In this document: piece by piece, positions 26,417 to 36,237 of the stretch
Position numbering within the stretch: position 1 is the stretch's first letter
Layout: each line of letters opens with the position of its first letter
Assembly: GCF_014650075.1 (NCBI RefSeq)
Contig: NZ_BMUG01000016.1
Span: 90,246 to 154,245, forward strand
Source: Streptomyces microflavus
GTDB lineage: Bacteria > Actinomycetota > Actinomycetes > Streptomycetales > Streptomycetaceae
Direction of reading: 5' to 3'
Length of the DNA: 64,000 bases
The notes under the pieces: model-generated
Told to the model about the DNA's origin: nothing
What the model saw: the letters and a program-made list of their open reading frames with translations, nothing else
Databases searched by the model: none
Translations under genes and position numbers: made by a program

Positions 26417-28112
26417 AACACCATCGGGAACGGCCGGCAGCGGCCCGTTATCGTTCGACCTGACCAGCCGCCCGTGGATCGGAGTCCTGCGCTGCGACGG
26501 CGTGCAGGAAGAGATGTCGCTGCGCACGGTGTTCGCCGAGGCCGGGAGGGTGCGGCGGCTGGTGGGAGACCTGCCCACCCAGGAGTTCGCCCTTCTGCGG
26601 CTGCTCCTGGCCATCGCCCACGATGCGCTGGAGGGCCCCCGGGACATCGATCACTGGGCGGATCTGTGGGACGACGAGGAGTGTTTCGCTCCCGTCGACG
26701 CCTACGTGACCGAACACCGGCACCGGCTGGACCTGCTGGACGTCACAGCCCCGTTCTTCCAGGTCGCGGGTCTGCGGACGGGCAAGGGCGAGGTGGCGTC
26801 CCTCAACCGGATCGTCGCGGATGTCCCGAACGGGGAGCCGTTCTTCACCTCACGGATGCCCGGGGTGGACCGTCTCGGATTCGCCGAAGCAGCCAGATGG
26901 GTCGTGCACGCCCACGCCTTCGACACCTCCGGTATCAAGAGCGGCACCGAAGGGGATGACCGGGTCAAGGGCGGCAAGGTCTACCCGCTCGGGGTCGGCT
27001 GGTCGGGAAACCTGGGCGGTGTGTTCGCCGAGGGCCATACGCTGCGCGAGACGCTTCTGCTGAACCTGGTCGCCGCGGACACGAACGGCCTGCGTTTCGA
27101 CTCCGGTGACCGGCCCGCATGGCGGCGGGACCCCGACGGGCCCGGCGTCCTGGACGGCCGGCAGCCGAGCGGGGTCCGCGACCTGTACACCTGGCAGTCA
27201 CGGCGTCTGCGGCTGCACTTCGACCACAACGGTGTGCACGGTGTCGTCCTCGGCTACGGCGACCCCCTCGGCGCCCACAACCTCCACACCCGTGAGCCGA
27301 TGACCGCCTGGCGGCGGAGCCCGGCCCAGGAGAAGAAGCGCGGCGAACCGCTGGTGTACCTGCCCCGCGAGCACGATCCGGCGCGGGCGGCATGGCGGGG
27401 CCTCGCCTCGCTGATCTCCGGCCGCACCGAATCCTCACAGGGGGCGGAGGCCGCCCCGTTCCTGCGGCCAGGAGTCCTGGAGTGGGTCTCCCGCCTGACC
27501 ACCGAAGGGGTACTGGAGCGCAGCTTCCTGATCCGGACCCGGGTGATCGGCGCGGTGTACGGGACGCAGCAGTCCGTGATCGACGAGATCGCTGACGACC
27601 GGCTGGCCATGGGCGTGGTGCTGCTCCACGACCGGGACCGGGCGTACGGGACACAGGCCATCGACGCGGTCGCTGACGCGGAGGGCGCGGTCACCGCTTT
27701 CGGTGACCTGGCCACGGATCTGGCCCGCGCGGCCGGTGCTGAGTCCGACGGACCCCGTGCCACGGCCCGCGATCAGGGGTTCGGTGCCCTGGACGGCCCC
27801 TACCGTGCGTGGCTCGCCGCCCTCGCCGACGCCCAGGACCCCTACCTGGCGCGGGAGGAATGGAAAGAACAGGTCCGCCGCACCGTTGAGCAGCTGGGTG
27901 CCCGGCTCCTGGCCGCGGCCGGGGAGGCCGCCTGGACCGGGCGGACCGTGCCCGCCAAACAGGGATCCCAGTGGCTCAACTCCGCCTTGGCCGAATCCTG
28001 GTTCCGTGCCCGCCTCGCCAAAACCCTCGGCACCCCGCAGGCCTGTGCCGCGACGGCAGGCGGTGGCGCCGCACCGCCCTCCGAAGACCTCACCCCGAAG
28101 GTGCCCGCATGA
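26409..28112 (+). CDS. cse1: Cascade large subunit Cse1 (Cas8e)
   Basis: 567 residues from GTG 26409, overlapping cas3. Family features include FDLTSRPWIGVLR at the N-terminus, EFALLRLLLAIAHDAL, FFQVAGLRTGKGEVASLNRIVAD, RWVVHAHAFDTSGIKSG and QWLNSALAESWFRARL near the C-terminal four-helix bundle. Cas8e reads the PAM and recruits Cas3. Length is normal. The stop overlaps the cse2 start (ATGA). Confidence 0.95.
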   Translation: MSETPSGTAGSGPLSFDLTSRPWIGVLRCDGVQEEMSLRTVFAEAGRVRRLVGDLPTQEFALLRLLLAIAHDALEGPRDIDHWADLWDDEECFAPVDAYVTEHRHRLDLLDVTAPFFQVAGLRTGKGEVASLNRIVADVPNGEPFFTSRMPGVDRLGFAEAARWVVHAHAFDTSGIKSGTEGDDRVKGGKVYPLGVGWSGNLGGVFAEGHTLRETLLLNLVAADTNGLRFDSGDRPAWRRDPDGPGVLDGRQPSGVRDLYTWQSRRLRLHFDHNGVHGVVLGYGDPLGAHNLHTREPMTAWRRSPAQEKKRGEPLVYLPREHDPARAAWRGLASLISGRTESSQGAEAAPFLRPGVLEWVSRLTTEGVLERSFLIRTRVIGAVYGTQQSVIDEIADDRLAMGVVLLHDRDRAYGTQAIDAVADAEGAVTAFGDLATDLARAAGAESDGPRATARDQGFGALDGPYRAWLAALADAQDPYLAREEWKEQVRRTVEQLGARLLAAAGEAAWTGRTVPAKQGSQWLNSALAESWFRARLAKTLGTPQACAATAGGGAAPPSEDLTPKVPA

Positions 28113-28801
28113 CCACCACCGTCACCCCTCTGACCGCCCGGCAACGCGTACAAGAAGCCACCGAGGACCTCATCGGCCCGTTGCAGCGGGACCTGCTCGC
28201 CGACCGGTCGCACGCCGTCGCCGCCCTGGCCCGCCTGCGCCGGGGGGCGGGCAAGGACACCTCCCAGGTCCCCGACCTGTGGGGCCTGGTCGACATCGGT
28301 CCCCTCCACGACCGGCCGAAGGACGGCGGCAGGCCCCTCACCGAAGGCGAACTCACGCACGCCGAGGACGCGGTACACACCGCGCTGACCCTGTGGGCCC
28401 TGCACCAGCAGTCCCGCGGCCAGGGCATGCACCAAAGCGGCCGACCCCCCGCCCACCGCGGACTCGGAGCAGCGGTACGCCAGCTGATGCCGCCCGGCGA
28501 GATCGCCGAACCCGTCCGCAAACGCCTCGTGAGGGCCGGCACCGCACCCGACCTCCCGCAACTGGCCCAACGCCTGCGCGACATCGTGCTGCTGCTGCGC
28601 CAGCAGGACATCCCCCTCGACTACGCGCTCCTCGCGGCGCAGCTCTACCAGTGGCAGGCCCCCGGCGGCCGGGACACCGTCCGCCGCGCCTGGGGCCGCT
28701 CCTTCCACGCCTACCGCGGACCGCAGAACACCTCCAAGACCGGTGCCCCGGACGACGCCGCACCGGACCACGACCACACCGCTGACAAGGACGCCTCGTG
28801 A
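28109..28801 (+). CDS. cse2: Cascade small subunit Cse2 (Cas11e)
   Basis: 230 residues from ATG 28109, overlapping the cse1 stop by four bases. All-helical, with AVAALARLRRGAGKD (basic, DNA-facing), EDAVHTALTLWALHQQS, HRGLGAAVRQLMPPGE and DYALLAAQLYQWQAPGGRDTVRRAWGRSFH. Two copies line the belly of Cascade and stabilise the non-target strand. The acidic C-terminal tail (about 25 residues) is an extension. Confidence 0.95.
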   Translation: MTTTVTPLTARQRVQEATEDLIGPLQRDLLADRSHAVAALARLRRGAGKDTSQVPDLWGLVDIGPLHDRPKDGGRPLTEGELTHAEDAVHTALTLWALHQQSRGQGMHQSGRPPAHRGLGAAVRQLMPPGEIAEPVRKRLVRAGTAPDLPQLAQRLRDIVLLLRQQDIPLDYALLAAQLYQWQAPGGRDTVRRAWGRSFHAYRGPQNTSKTGAPDDAAPDHDHTADKDAS

Positions 28802-30000
28802 CGACCCGCATCTACATCGACGTGCACGCCCTGCAGACCGTGCCGCCCAGCAACCTCAACCGTGACGACACCGGTGCCCCGAAGTCCGCCGTCTACGGCG
28901 GTGTGCCCCGTGCCCGGGTGTCCAGCCAGGCATGGAAGCGTGCCACACGCGCCTACTTCAGTGACGAGCACCTGCTGGAGCCCAGCGAGCTCGGCGTACG
29001 GACGAAGAAGGTCGCCGAGGTCCTCGCCGAACGCATCAGTGCCCTCGACCCCGCCATCGAGCGGGCCGATGCCCTGCAGACCGCCGCCGTCGTGATCGAG
29101 AACGCCACCGGCTCGAAGATCGAAGTACCCAAACGGAACGCGGACGCCGCGAAGGACAGCGAGGAGCAGCCGCCCCCGCAGTCGAAGTACCTCATGTTCC
29201 TCAGCGCCCGCCAGCTCGACAGCCTGGCCGCCCTCGGCGTAGAGGGCGCACCGGACATCAAGGGCTACTTCAAGGACAAGGCGCACAAGGCCCGGGCGAA
29301 GGAGATCGCCGACACCCGGCACTCCGTCGACATCGCCCTCTTCGGGCGGATGGTCGCCGACTCCGCCGACATCAACGTCGACGCGGCCGTCCAGGTCGCC
29401 CACGCGATCAGCGTCCACCGCGTCGAGAACGAGTCCGACTACTACACCGCGGTCGACGACCGGAACACCGACGCCGAGCCGGGCGCCGGAATGATCGGGA
29501 CGGTCGACTTCAACTCCGCCACCCTCTACCGCTACGCGGCACTCGGCGTCCACCAGCTCGCCGACAACCTCGGCCAAGGGCTGCGCGAGGACGAACCGGT
29601 CACCACCCCGGTCCGGCGGGCGGTGGAGGCGTTCGTGCACGGCTTCGTCGCGTCCCTGCCCACCGGGAAGATCAACACCTTCGGGCACCACACCCTGCCC
29701 GACGCGGTCATCGTGAAACTCCGCACCACCCGCCCCATCAGCTTCGTCGCCGCGTTCGAGGAACCCGTACGGGCCGACCAGACCAGCGGCCACGTCAAAG
29801 AGGCCTCCGCCCGCCTGGCCGAGTACATCCCCGACATCGAACGCGCCTACGGAGACGAGGAGTCCACCCTCACCTGGGTTCTCCGGGTCGGCCCGAACAC
29901 CGCAAAGCTCACCGGAATCGGCGAAGAGGCCACCAACCTGACTGCCCTCGTCTCCCACGTCGGCCAGGCCGTCGCCGACCACCTGGAAAAGCCCGCATGA
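28798..30000 (+). CDS. cas7e: Cascade backbone subunit Cas7e
   Basis: 400 residues from GTG 28798, overlapping cse2. It begins IYIDVHALQTVPPSNLNRDDTGAPKSAVYGGVPRARVSSQAWKRATR in the mature order of the family; that RNA-recognition-motif core binds the crRNA guide. TVDFNSATLYRYAALG and INTFGHHTLPDAVIVKLRTTRPIS are further family stretches. Six copies form the crRNA-covering backbone. A Glu/Pro-rich insertion near residue 115 (EEQPPPQ) is a loop variation. Confidence 0.96.
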   Translation: MTTRIYIDVHALQTVPPSNLNRDDTGAPKSAVYGGVPRARVSSQAWKRATRAYFSDEHLLEPSELGVRTKKVAEVLAERISALDPAIERADALQTAAVVIENATGSKIEVPKRNADAAKDSEEQPPPQSKYLMFLSARQLDSLAALGVEGAPDIKGYFKDKAHKARAKEIADTRHSVDIALFGRMVADSADINVDAAVQVAHAISVHRVENESDYYTAVDDRNTDAEPGAGMIGTVDFNSATLYRYAALGVHQLADNLGQGLREDEPVTTPVRRAVEAFVHGFVASLPTGKINTFGHHTLPDAVIVKLRTTRPISFVAAFEEPVRADQTSGHVKEASARLAEYIPDIERAYGDEESTLTWVLRVGPNTAKLTGIGEEATNLTALVSHVGQAVADHLEKPA

Positions 30001-30734
30001 GCGTCCTCACCCTGCTGCTGGCCGGCCCCCTGCAAGCCTGGGGGGCCTCCGCCCGCTTCACCCGCCGCACCACCGAAGCAGCCCCCACCAAAAGCGGCGT
30101 CATCGGCATCCTCGCCGCCGCCCAAGGCATCCAGCGCGGCGACGACACCCACCTCGCCGAACTCGCGGCCCTGCGCTTCGGCGTCCGCATCGACCAGCCC
30201 GGCACCCGCGTCCGCGACTTCCAGACCGCCCACCACCGCATCACCGACAAATCAATGCCGCTCTCCGAACGGTTCTACCTCGCCGACGCCGTCTTCACCG
30301 CCGCCGTCGAAGGCGACCACACCCTTCTGGCCACCCTCCACAACGCCCTGCGCAACCCCGTCTACCCACCGTTCCTGGGCCGCCGCTCCTGCCCGCCCGC
30401 CCACCCGGTCGAACTCGCCATCCACGACACCACCCTCACCCGGGCTCTACGCGACGAACCCTGGCACGCCGCCCACTGGTACCAGAAACTCCACCGCACC
30501 ACCCACACCGTCCCCCTCGTGATCCTCCGCGACGCCAACCCCGGCGAACGCAACGGCGACACGCTGCCCGACCACCCCCTCAGCTACGCCGCCGAACACC
30601 GCCGCCACGCCCTGCGAACCGTCGTGAGCGAAACCGTCGACATCCCCAACCCGCGAGCTCACGCCCGGCAGCCTGCCCGCCGCCAGCCCGTACCGCACCA
30701 CGACCCGTTCGGTCCGCTGGAGGACACCCTCTGA
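29997..30734 (+). CDS. cas5e: Cascade subunit Cas5e
   Basis: 245 residues, ATG overlapping the cas7 stop (ATGA). The N-terminal LLLAGPLQAWGASARFTRRTTEAAPTKSGVIGILAAAQGIQRGDD contains the Cas5 signature (LQAWG...T...PTKSGV.G.L.AA.G). FLGRRSCPPAHPVEL lies in the middle. The protein caps the 5' handle of the crRNA and contacts Cas8e. Normal length. Confidence 0.96.
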   Translation: MSVLTLLLAGPLQAWGASARFTRRTTEAAPTKSGVIGILAAAQGIQRGDDTHLAELAALRFGVRIDQPGTRVRDFQTAHHRITDKSMPLSERFYLADAVFTAAVEGDHTLLATLHNALRNPVYPPFLGRRSCPPAHPVELAIHDTTLTRALRDEPWHAAHWYQKLHRTTHTVPLVILRDANPGERNGDTLPDHPLSYAAEHRRHALRTVVSETVDIPNPRAHARQPARRQPVPHHDPFGPLEDTL

Positions 30735-31501
30735 TGCACCTGACCCGCTTCCGCCTGAACACCGCACGCCCCGGCGCCCGCCGCCTCCTCGCCTCCCCCC
30801 AGTCCCTGCACGCCGCGGTCATGGCCTCCTTCCCTCACCTCCTGCCCACCGACACCACCACCGAAGGGGCCCGCGTGCTGTGGCGCCTCGACCACAACGC
30901 ACGCGCCGAAGTGCTCCTCTACATCGTCAGCCCCGACCTCCCCGACCTCACCCACCTCGTCGAACAGGCCGGCTGGCCCGCCGCCCACACCCCACAAACC
31001 CCCGGCTGGCACACCCGCCCCTACACGCCCTTCCTCGACCGGATCACCCAGGGCGACACCTACGCCTTCCGCCTCACCGCCAACCCCGTCCACCACATCC
31101 GGCGCAAGGACGGCGAACCCACCAAAGCCACCGCCCACGTCACCCCCACCCACCAGATGGGCTGGCTCCTGAACCCCGAGAGACAAGAACGAGCCGGCTT
31201 CCGCATCAACGACAAACCCCACGACCAGCGACTCCTGCCCGCCGGACTCACCCACCAGCGCCGCCCCCACCACGGCGACCTCCACACCCTCACCGTCCGC
31301 GACGAACGCACCCTCACCTTCGCGAAGAACCGCGACACCCCATCAGCACGCCACCAGGTAAAGGTCGTCACCGTCACCTACGACGGCCACCTCACCGTCA
31401 CCGATCCACAAGCACTGCGCCGCACCCTGACCCAGGGCATCGGCCGCGCCAAGGCCTACGGCTGCGGACTCATGACCCTCGCACCCCTGCCCGCCGGCTG
31501 A
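30734..31501 (+). CDS. cas6e: crRNA endoribonuclease Cas6e
   Basis: 255 residues; the ATG shares one base with the cas5 stop (TGATG). His26 in SLHAAVMASFP matches the position of the catalytic His in Cas6e. The C-terminal glycine-rich loop GIGRAKAYGCGLMTLAP is intact. It cleaves at the base of the repeat hairpin and stays on the 3' end of the crRNA. HHIRRKDGEPTKATAH in the middle is a basic RNA-contact region. All five arrays have compatible repeat stems. Confidence 0.96.
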   Translation: MHLTRFRLNTARPGARRLLASPQSLHAAVMASFPHLLPTDTTTEGARVLWRLDHNARAEVLLYIVSPDLPDLTHLVEQAGWPAAHTPQTPGWHTRPYTPFLDRITQGDTYAFRLTANPVHHIRRKDGEPTKATAHVTPTHQMGWLLNPERQERAGFRINDKPHDQRLLPAGLTHQRRPHHGDLHTLTVRDERTLTFAKNRDTPSARHQVKVVTVTYDGHLTVTDPQALRRTLTQGIGRAKAYGCGLMTLAPLPAG

Positions 31502-31505
31502 AGCC

Positions 31506-32471
31506 ATGACCACCGTCGGCAAACGCCCCGCCCTCACGCCCCGGCACCTCACCCGCACCACGGAACGCCTCTCCTTCATCTACCTGGAGCGGTGCACCAT
31601 CCACCGGGACGCCAACGCCATCACCGCGGAGGACGCCGAGGGGACCACCCACATCCCCTCCGCCACCATCGGCACCCTCCTCCTGGGACCCGGCACCCGC
31701 ATCACCCACCAGGCGATGAGCGTCCTCGGAGAAACAGGAGCCTGCGTCGCCTGGGTCGGCGAACACGGCGTCCGCTACTACGCCGGAGGACGCGCCCTCA
31801 GCCGATCCGCAGCCCTCCTCGAAGCACAGGCCACCCAGTGGGCCAACGTCCGCAGCCGCATCGCCGTCGCACGGGCCATGTACCGCCTGCGGTTCCCCGA
31901 CGAAGACCCGGCCGGCCTCACCCGCCACGAACTGCTCGGCAGAGAAGGCACACGGGTACGGAACTGCTACCGCGCCCAGGCCGCCCGCACCGGCCTGCCC
32001 TGGAACGGACGCCACTACACCCCCGGTGACTTCACCAGCGGCGACCCCGTCAACCAGGCGATCACCGCCGCCGCACAGTGCATGTACGGAGTCGCGCACG
32101 CCGTCGTCGCCTCACTCGGATGCAGCCCCGGCCTCGGCTTCGTCCACTCCGGACACGAGCTCTCCTTCGTCCTGGACATCGCCGACCTCTACAAAACCGA
32201 CATCGGTATCCCCCTCGCCTTCGACGTCGCGGCCGAAAGTGAAGAAGACATCGGATCACGCACCCGCCGAGCCCTCCGGGACAGGATCAACGAGACCAGA
32301 CTCCTCGAGCGCTGCGTCAGAGACATCAAGGACCTGCTCCTGCCTGACAACCCGGAGCATGCGAGCGAACCAGCGGAGAACACTGACCGAGTAACGCTCC
32401 AGAGCGACAGAGGCCTGAACGTCTCCTCGGGAGTGAACTACGGAACCGAAGACGAGGCGGCAATCTGGTGA
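31506..32471 (+). CDS. cas1: CRISPR integrase Cas1e
   Basis: 321 residues, starting four bases after cas6. The metal-binding triad is complete: Glu147 (LLGREGTRV), His214 (FVHSGHELSF) and Asp227 (DIADLYK), with Asp224 nearby. The spacing between His and the two Asp residues matches that in E. coli Cas1. The N-terminal beta domain starts at LSFIYLERCTIHRDANAI. About 25 extra residues at the C-terminus (after ERCVRDIKDLLL) are typical of actinobacterial versions. With Cas2 it captures and integrates spacers at the leader end. Confidence 0.97.
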   Translation: MTTVGKRPALTPRHLTRTTERLSFIYLERCTIHRDANAITAEDAEGTTHIPSATIGTLLLGPGTRITHQAMSVLGETGACVAWVGEHGVRYYAGGRALSRSAALLEAQATQWANVRSRIAVARAMYRLRFPDEDPAGLTRHELLGREGTRVRNCYRAQAARTGLPWNGRHYTPGDFTSGDPVNQAITAAAQCMYGVAHAVVASLGCSPGLGFVHSGHELSFVLDIADLYKTDIGIPLAFDVAAESEEDIGSRTRRALRDRINETRLLERCVRDIKDLLLPDNPEHASEPAENTDRVTLQSDRGLNVSSGVNYGTEDEAAIW

Positions 32472-32818
32472 CCGTTATCGTCCTCACCAACTGCCCGCCC
32501 GGCCTCCGGGGCTTCCTCACACGATGGCTCCTGGAAATCTCCGCCGGCGTGTTCATAGGCAACCCCTCGTCCCGCATCCGAGACGTGCTCTGGGACGAAG
32601 TCCAGCAGTACGCCGGACAAGGCCGCGCGCTCCTCGCCCACACGACCAACAACGAGCAGGGCTTCACCTTCCGCACCCACGACCACACCTGGCACCCAAC
32701 CGACCACGAAGGCCTCACTCTGATCCAGCGCCCCCATACCACTACGAGCTCAACTAGCAGCACTGCGAAGCCGGGGTGGAGCGCGGCGTCCAAGCGGCGC
32801 CGCTTCGGAAGAAGATAG
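32468..32818 (+). CDS. cas2: CRISPR adaptation protein Cas2e
   Basis: 116 residues from GTG 32468, overlapping the cas1 stop (GTGA). It begins VIVLTNCPPGLRGFLTRWLLEISAGVFIGNPSSRIRDVLW in the family order, with GFTFRTHDHTWHPTDHEGLTLIQ after it. It forms the dimer bridging two Cas1 dimers. The last 25 residues are Ser/Lys/Arg-rich and look like read-through tail. The stop is 83 bases before the first repeat of array 5. Confidence 0.95.
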   Translation: MTVIVLTNCPPGLRGFLTRWLLEISAGVFIGNPSSRIRDVLWDEVQQYAGQGRALLAHTTNNEQGFTFRTHDHTWHPTDHEGLTLIQRPHTTTSSTSSTAKPGWSAASKRRRFGRR

Positions 32819-32901
32819 AAGACTAAATGTCTCATCTGTCGGAATCGATGAAAGTACTCGAGAATCCGCTGTTCGCGAGATAAACCCGCAGGTCAACGAG
32901 T
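32819..32901 (+). promoter_or_regulatory. leader of array 5
   Basis: The reverse complement carries the same blocks as the other leaders: the conserved TGAAAGTACTCGAGAATC at 32849-32866 and GCAGGTCA at 32888-32895, just before the first repeat. AT content is higher than in the surrounding DNA. It is the only leader pointing rightward. Confidence 0.8.
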
Positions 32902-34975
32902 CTGCTCCCCGCGCCCGCGGGGATGGTCCCCGGTTCCCAGATGGAGAACCGCTCCACCTTCTCTGCTCCCCGCGCCCGCGGGGATGGTCCCGACGTCGTC
33001 GCCTGACCCGCGCCCCGCGCAGGCTGCTCCCCGCGCCCGCGGGGATGGTCCCGAGCTGTACGCCGAGAAGAACCAGGTGGGTTTCTGCTCCCCGCGCCCG
33101 CGGGGATGGTCCCAAGGGATTCACCTTCGAGAAGGGTGCATGAAACTGCTCCCCGCGCCCGCGGGGATGGTCCCCTCGGAAACAGCAAGGCGGCGAATGA
33201 CGCCCTCTGCTCCCCGCGCCCGCGGGGATGGTCCCCGGTGCTGGTGGTCCTCGACCCGCTCACAGCCCTGCTCCCCGCGCCCGCGGGGATGGTCCCTATG
33301 GGTAAGTTCTACTCATGCACCAACCCCCCTGCTCCCCGCGCCCGCGGGGATGGTCCCTGCACGCTTGCGCCCGCAAGCAGCGCGGTGATCTGCTCCCCGC
33401 GCCCGCGGGGATGGTCCCTCCTCGCGCAAGGCCTCCATCCGCCTGGTGGCCTGCTCCCCGCGCCCGCGGGGATGGTCCTCCAGTGGTCGCCGCTTGCCTT
33501 GGTATTGCATCCTGCTCCCCGCGCCCGCGGGGATGGTCCCCCGGCCGGCCGGCCGCGGGCTCGTTCGCGGTGCTGCTCCCCGCGCCCGCGGGGATGGTCC
33601 CACCCGCCTCGACCCGAGGGGCAGGCGGGTGTGCTGCTCCCCGCGCCCGCGGGGATGGTCCCTACGAGTTCTGGACGCTCCAGGGCCAGGACGCCTGCTC
33701 CCCGCGCCCGCGGGGATGGTCCCTCAGCCACGCCATCGAGTGCAACAGCATCAGTCTGCTCCCCGCGCCCGCGGGGATGGTCCCCCGTCCGGGATCGGGC
33801 AGTGCGCCTCGATCCACTGCTCCCCGCGCCCGCGGGGATGGTCCCCAGCTGGGCAGACTCCGCCGGCCGCACCTGGACTGCTCCCCGCGCCCGCGGGGAT
33901 GGTCCCGACAAGTAGAAGCCAGAGCGAGGTCGATGTCACTGCTCCCCGCGCCCGCGGGGATGGTCCCGCTTCGCGCCCCGGCTGGGGTGGGGCGGTCGGC
34001 TGCTCCCCGCGCCCGCGGGGATGGTCCCCACTGGTCGCCGTCCTTGTCGCGGTAGGTGTCCTGCTCCCCGCGCCCGCGGGGATGGTCCCCACGCGACCAT
34101 CGGCCCCGACCGGCTCGGATGCTGCTCCCCGCGTCCGCGGGGATGGTCCCGTCCCGCTCGAGATCACCGCGACCACCGAGGTCTGCTCCCCGCGCCCGCG
34201 GGGATGGTCCTCTTCCAGGTGACGCGGAAGTTGAGGAGCCAGTCTGCTCCCCGCGCCCGCGGGGATGGTCCCGACGACCACCTGACCCTCCCCGTCACGG
34301 CCGGCTGCTCCCCGTGCCCGCGGGGATGGTCCCTCGCCCATGCTGCCGTCGGTCGTGGTGACGGCCTGCTCCCCGCGCCCGCGGGGATGGTCCCGTGCGA
34401 GGCCTGATTGTAGGCGTGGCTGGAAACTGCTCCCCGCGCCCGCGGGGATGGTCCCGTCTGGGACAGGGCGGTGCCGATGCAGGCGGTCTGCTCCCCGCGC
34501 CCGCGGGGATGGTCCCCCCACTCCGGGTCTGGTCAGCACCGCGCCCGGCTGCTCCCCGCGCCCGCGGGGATGGTCCCATGAGCCCCAGCAGCCGCGACGC
34601 CCATGCTCTCTGCTCCCCGCGCCCGCGGGGATGGTCCCCACGCGGACAGCCGGAGGCTGACCCGGGCGCGCTGCTCCCCGCGCCCGCGGGGATGGTCCCA
34701 CCGTGAACCTCGCCGGCGGATGGTGGACGGGCTGCTCCCCGCGCCCGCGGGGATGGTCCCCATGCCGTGGACGACGCCCGGACGATCGTCAGCTGCTCCC
34801 CGCGCCCGCGAGGATGGTCCCGACCCGCGCAGCGACGGCCCGGCGTACGTACCTTGCTCCCCGTGCCCGCGGGGATGGTCCCGACCGGCTCATCAAGCTG
34901 ACCGAGTACCGACGCTGCTCCCCGCGCCCGCGGGGATGGTCCCGACGACGGGACACGTCTATGCCGACCGGCACG
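32902..34975 (+). CRISPR. CRISPR array 5, main part, 34 canonical repeats
   Basis: Repeats of 29 bases, 5' half CTGCTCCCCGCG and 3' half GCGGGGATGGTCCC with loop CCC, start at 32902 and recur every 61 bases to 34915 without a phase slip. Repeats are almost identical (variants at 34122, 34305, 34793 and 34854 differ by one base), and spacers are all 32 bases. The homogeneity, the position beside cas1-cas2 and the intact leader make this the likely most active array. It continues into a different repeat family at 34976. Confidence 0.98.
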
Positions 34976-35233
34976 CTGCTCCCAGCGCCCGCGGAGGTGA
35001 GCCGCCGCGGGGACGATGTGCTCCTGGTGGTGGTCGGTGCTCTCCGCTCGAGCGGAGTTGAGCCGCAGGACGAGATGTCCGGCTACGAGTGGACGTTGCG
35101 TTCTCCGCGCGAGCGGAGGTGAGCCGCCCACCGGCGTCAGCGGCAAGGCCCATGACGTGTGCTCTCCGCGCAAGTGGAGGTGAGCCCGGCGTCGGTCATG
35201 TCCTGCGGCTGACGTGCTCTCCGCACAAGTGGG
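34976..35233 (+). CRISPR. array 5 distal end: chimeric repeat and second repeat family
   Basis: The 61-base rhythm continues at 34976, 35037, 35098 and 35159, then a 55-base step to a partial repeat at 35214. The repeat at 34976-35004 has the first 19 bases of the main family (with one A) and the last ten of another, AGGTGAGCCG. The next three read GTGCTCTCCG...GGAGGTGAGCC-type throughout. Spacers are 32, 32, 32 and 26 bases. The array is therefore joined through a hybrid repeat to the remains of a second I-E-like array. Confidence 0.9.
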
Positions 35234-35955
35234 TCCGCCGCGGCTTTCAGCTCGCCCATGGGGCCCGTAGTTCGCACCTACGGGCGCTGGTGGGAGGCCG
35301 AGACCGCGGCCAGCGACACCACGGCGCCGTGTGCACCATCCGCGTGGTTCCCGCGGGAACGGCGTCCACAGGCAAGCCGTTCCGGTCGGCGTTGTCCTCC
35401 CCGGCCGCGTCGGAAATGCCAGCGAATAGACGGGAGTTAATGGTCACCGACGGCTGCCGCGAGGCGCTCGCCGCTTACTGCGTCACCTTGAGTACTCATC
35501 CGGCATTACACCAACGCTGAAGTCGAGGCGGCCGTCGAACGACAGTTCCGTGACCGGATCGGTAGTGGGGGAGGGCGGCGTGAACGGATTCGTTGACAAT
35601 TTTCGCGATCTTGAAGGGGCTCGGTGGGGGTGTGCGTCAGGCGTGCGGGGGTGTCAGGGTTACGCGCCCGCACGCGGCGGATTCAGGTTGGTAGTGGCCT
35701 TTGCCCGTTTCCGCTGACCGTTTTTGATCGGCTGAGTGAGTCTTCTGTCGCGGTAGTTGATCGCGTTGCGTTCTGAGGGCAGGCGGGTACCGGTGCCCAT
35801 GGCGCTACTCAGCGACACGAGACGGGTGCGGAAGGTAGTACATTCCGATTCCCGGTTCTCACCGGGACGGCAAAGACCCCGGCTGCTGGTTGGTCGCCTC
35901 GCCGGGGCCTCTTGTCGCTCGTCAACGTCAGCTCGAACCCTGAAGGAGGGCTCTG
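35234..35955. other. no supported gene
   Basis: Short frames only. A 26-codon frame at 35441 after GGGAG is the best, but it has no recognisable product. The segment includes the terminator-like hairpin listed at 35875. Confidence 0.35.
35875..35915 (+). terminator. terminator-like hairpin
   Basis: GACCCCGGC (35875-35883) and GCCGGGGCC (35901-35909) pair over eight or nine bases across a 17-base loop, preceded by AAA and followed by TCTTGTC, the shape of many Streptomyces terminators. Confidence 0.45.
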
Positions 35956-36237
35956 GTGTCTCCAAGCTGCCGTCGTACCCGTCTCCCTGCCCGCGTGAAC
36001 ACGTTCGCAAGGAAACTGAGCCGCGAGCGTATCATCCCTGCTGAGTACATGGTTCAAACACATGGGTGGGATGTCACGGCTGTCACGCTGCGCGGAAGTC
36101 TGCCCATCGTCGCAGTTTCCCTGCCCCTGATCGTCGTCCCGGCCTCTTTCGATCCCCGGATGCTCCCGTTGCTGGCCCTCTTTCTGACGGCCTCTCACGG
36201 ATCTTTGCTGGTCCACCGCCGGATCCGCCGCCGCTGA
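35956..36237 (+). CDS. small membrane protein
   Basis: 93 residues from GTG 35956, with GGAGGG six bases upstream. An Arg-rich N-terminus is followed by two hydrophobic stretches (LRGSLPIVAVSLPLIVVPASF and MLPLLALFLTASHGSLLV) and a basic end (HRRIRRR). No family recognised. Confidence 0.45.
   Translation: MSPSCRRTRLPARVNTFARKLSRERIIPAEYMVQTHGWDVTAVTLRGSLPIVAVSLPLIVVPASFDPRMLPLLALFLTASHGSLLVHRRIRRR

Noticed and set aside
23519..26647. A 1042-codon minus-strand frame opposite cas3
   Set aside because: It is a shadow created by the high third-position GC of cas3; its translation is Arg/His/Pro-rich with no domain, while the plus strand has all Cas3 motifs.
15137..35233. A second CRISPR effector type (type II, III or V) for the second repeat family
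   Set aside because: No cas9, cas10, cas12 or extra cas6 gene is present. The second repeat has the same length and hairpin form as I-E repeats, so a related I-E origin is simpler.
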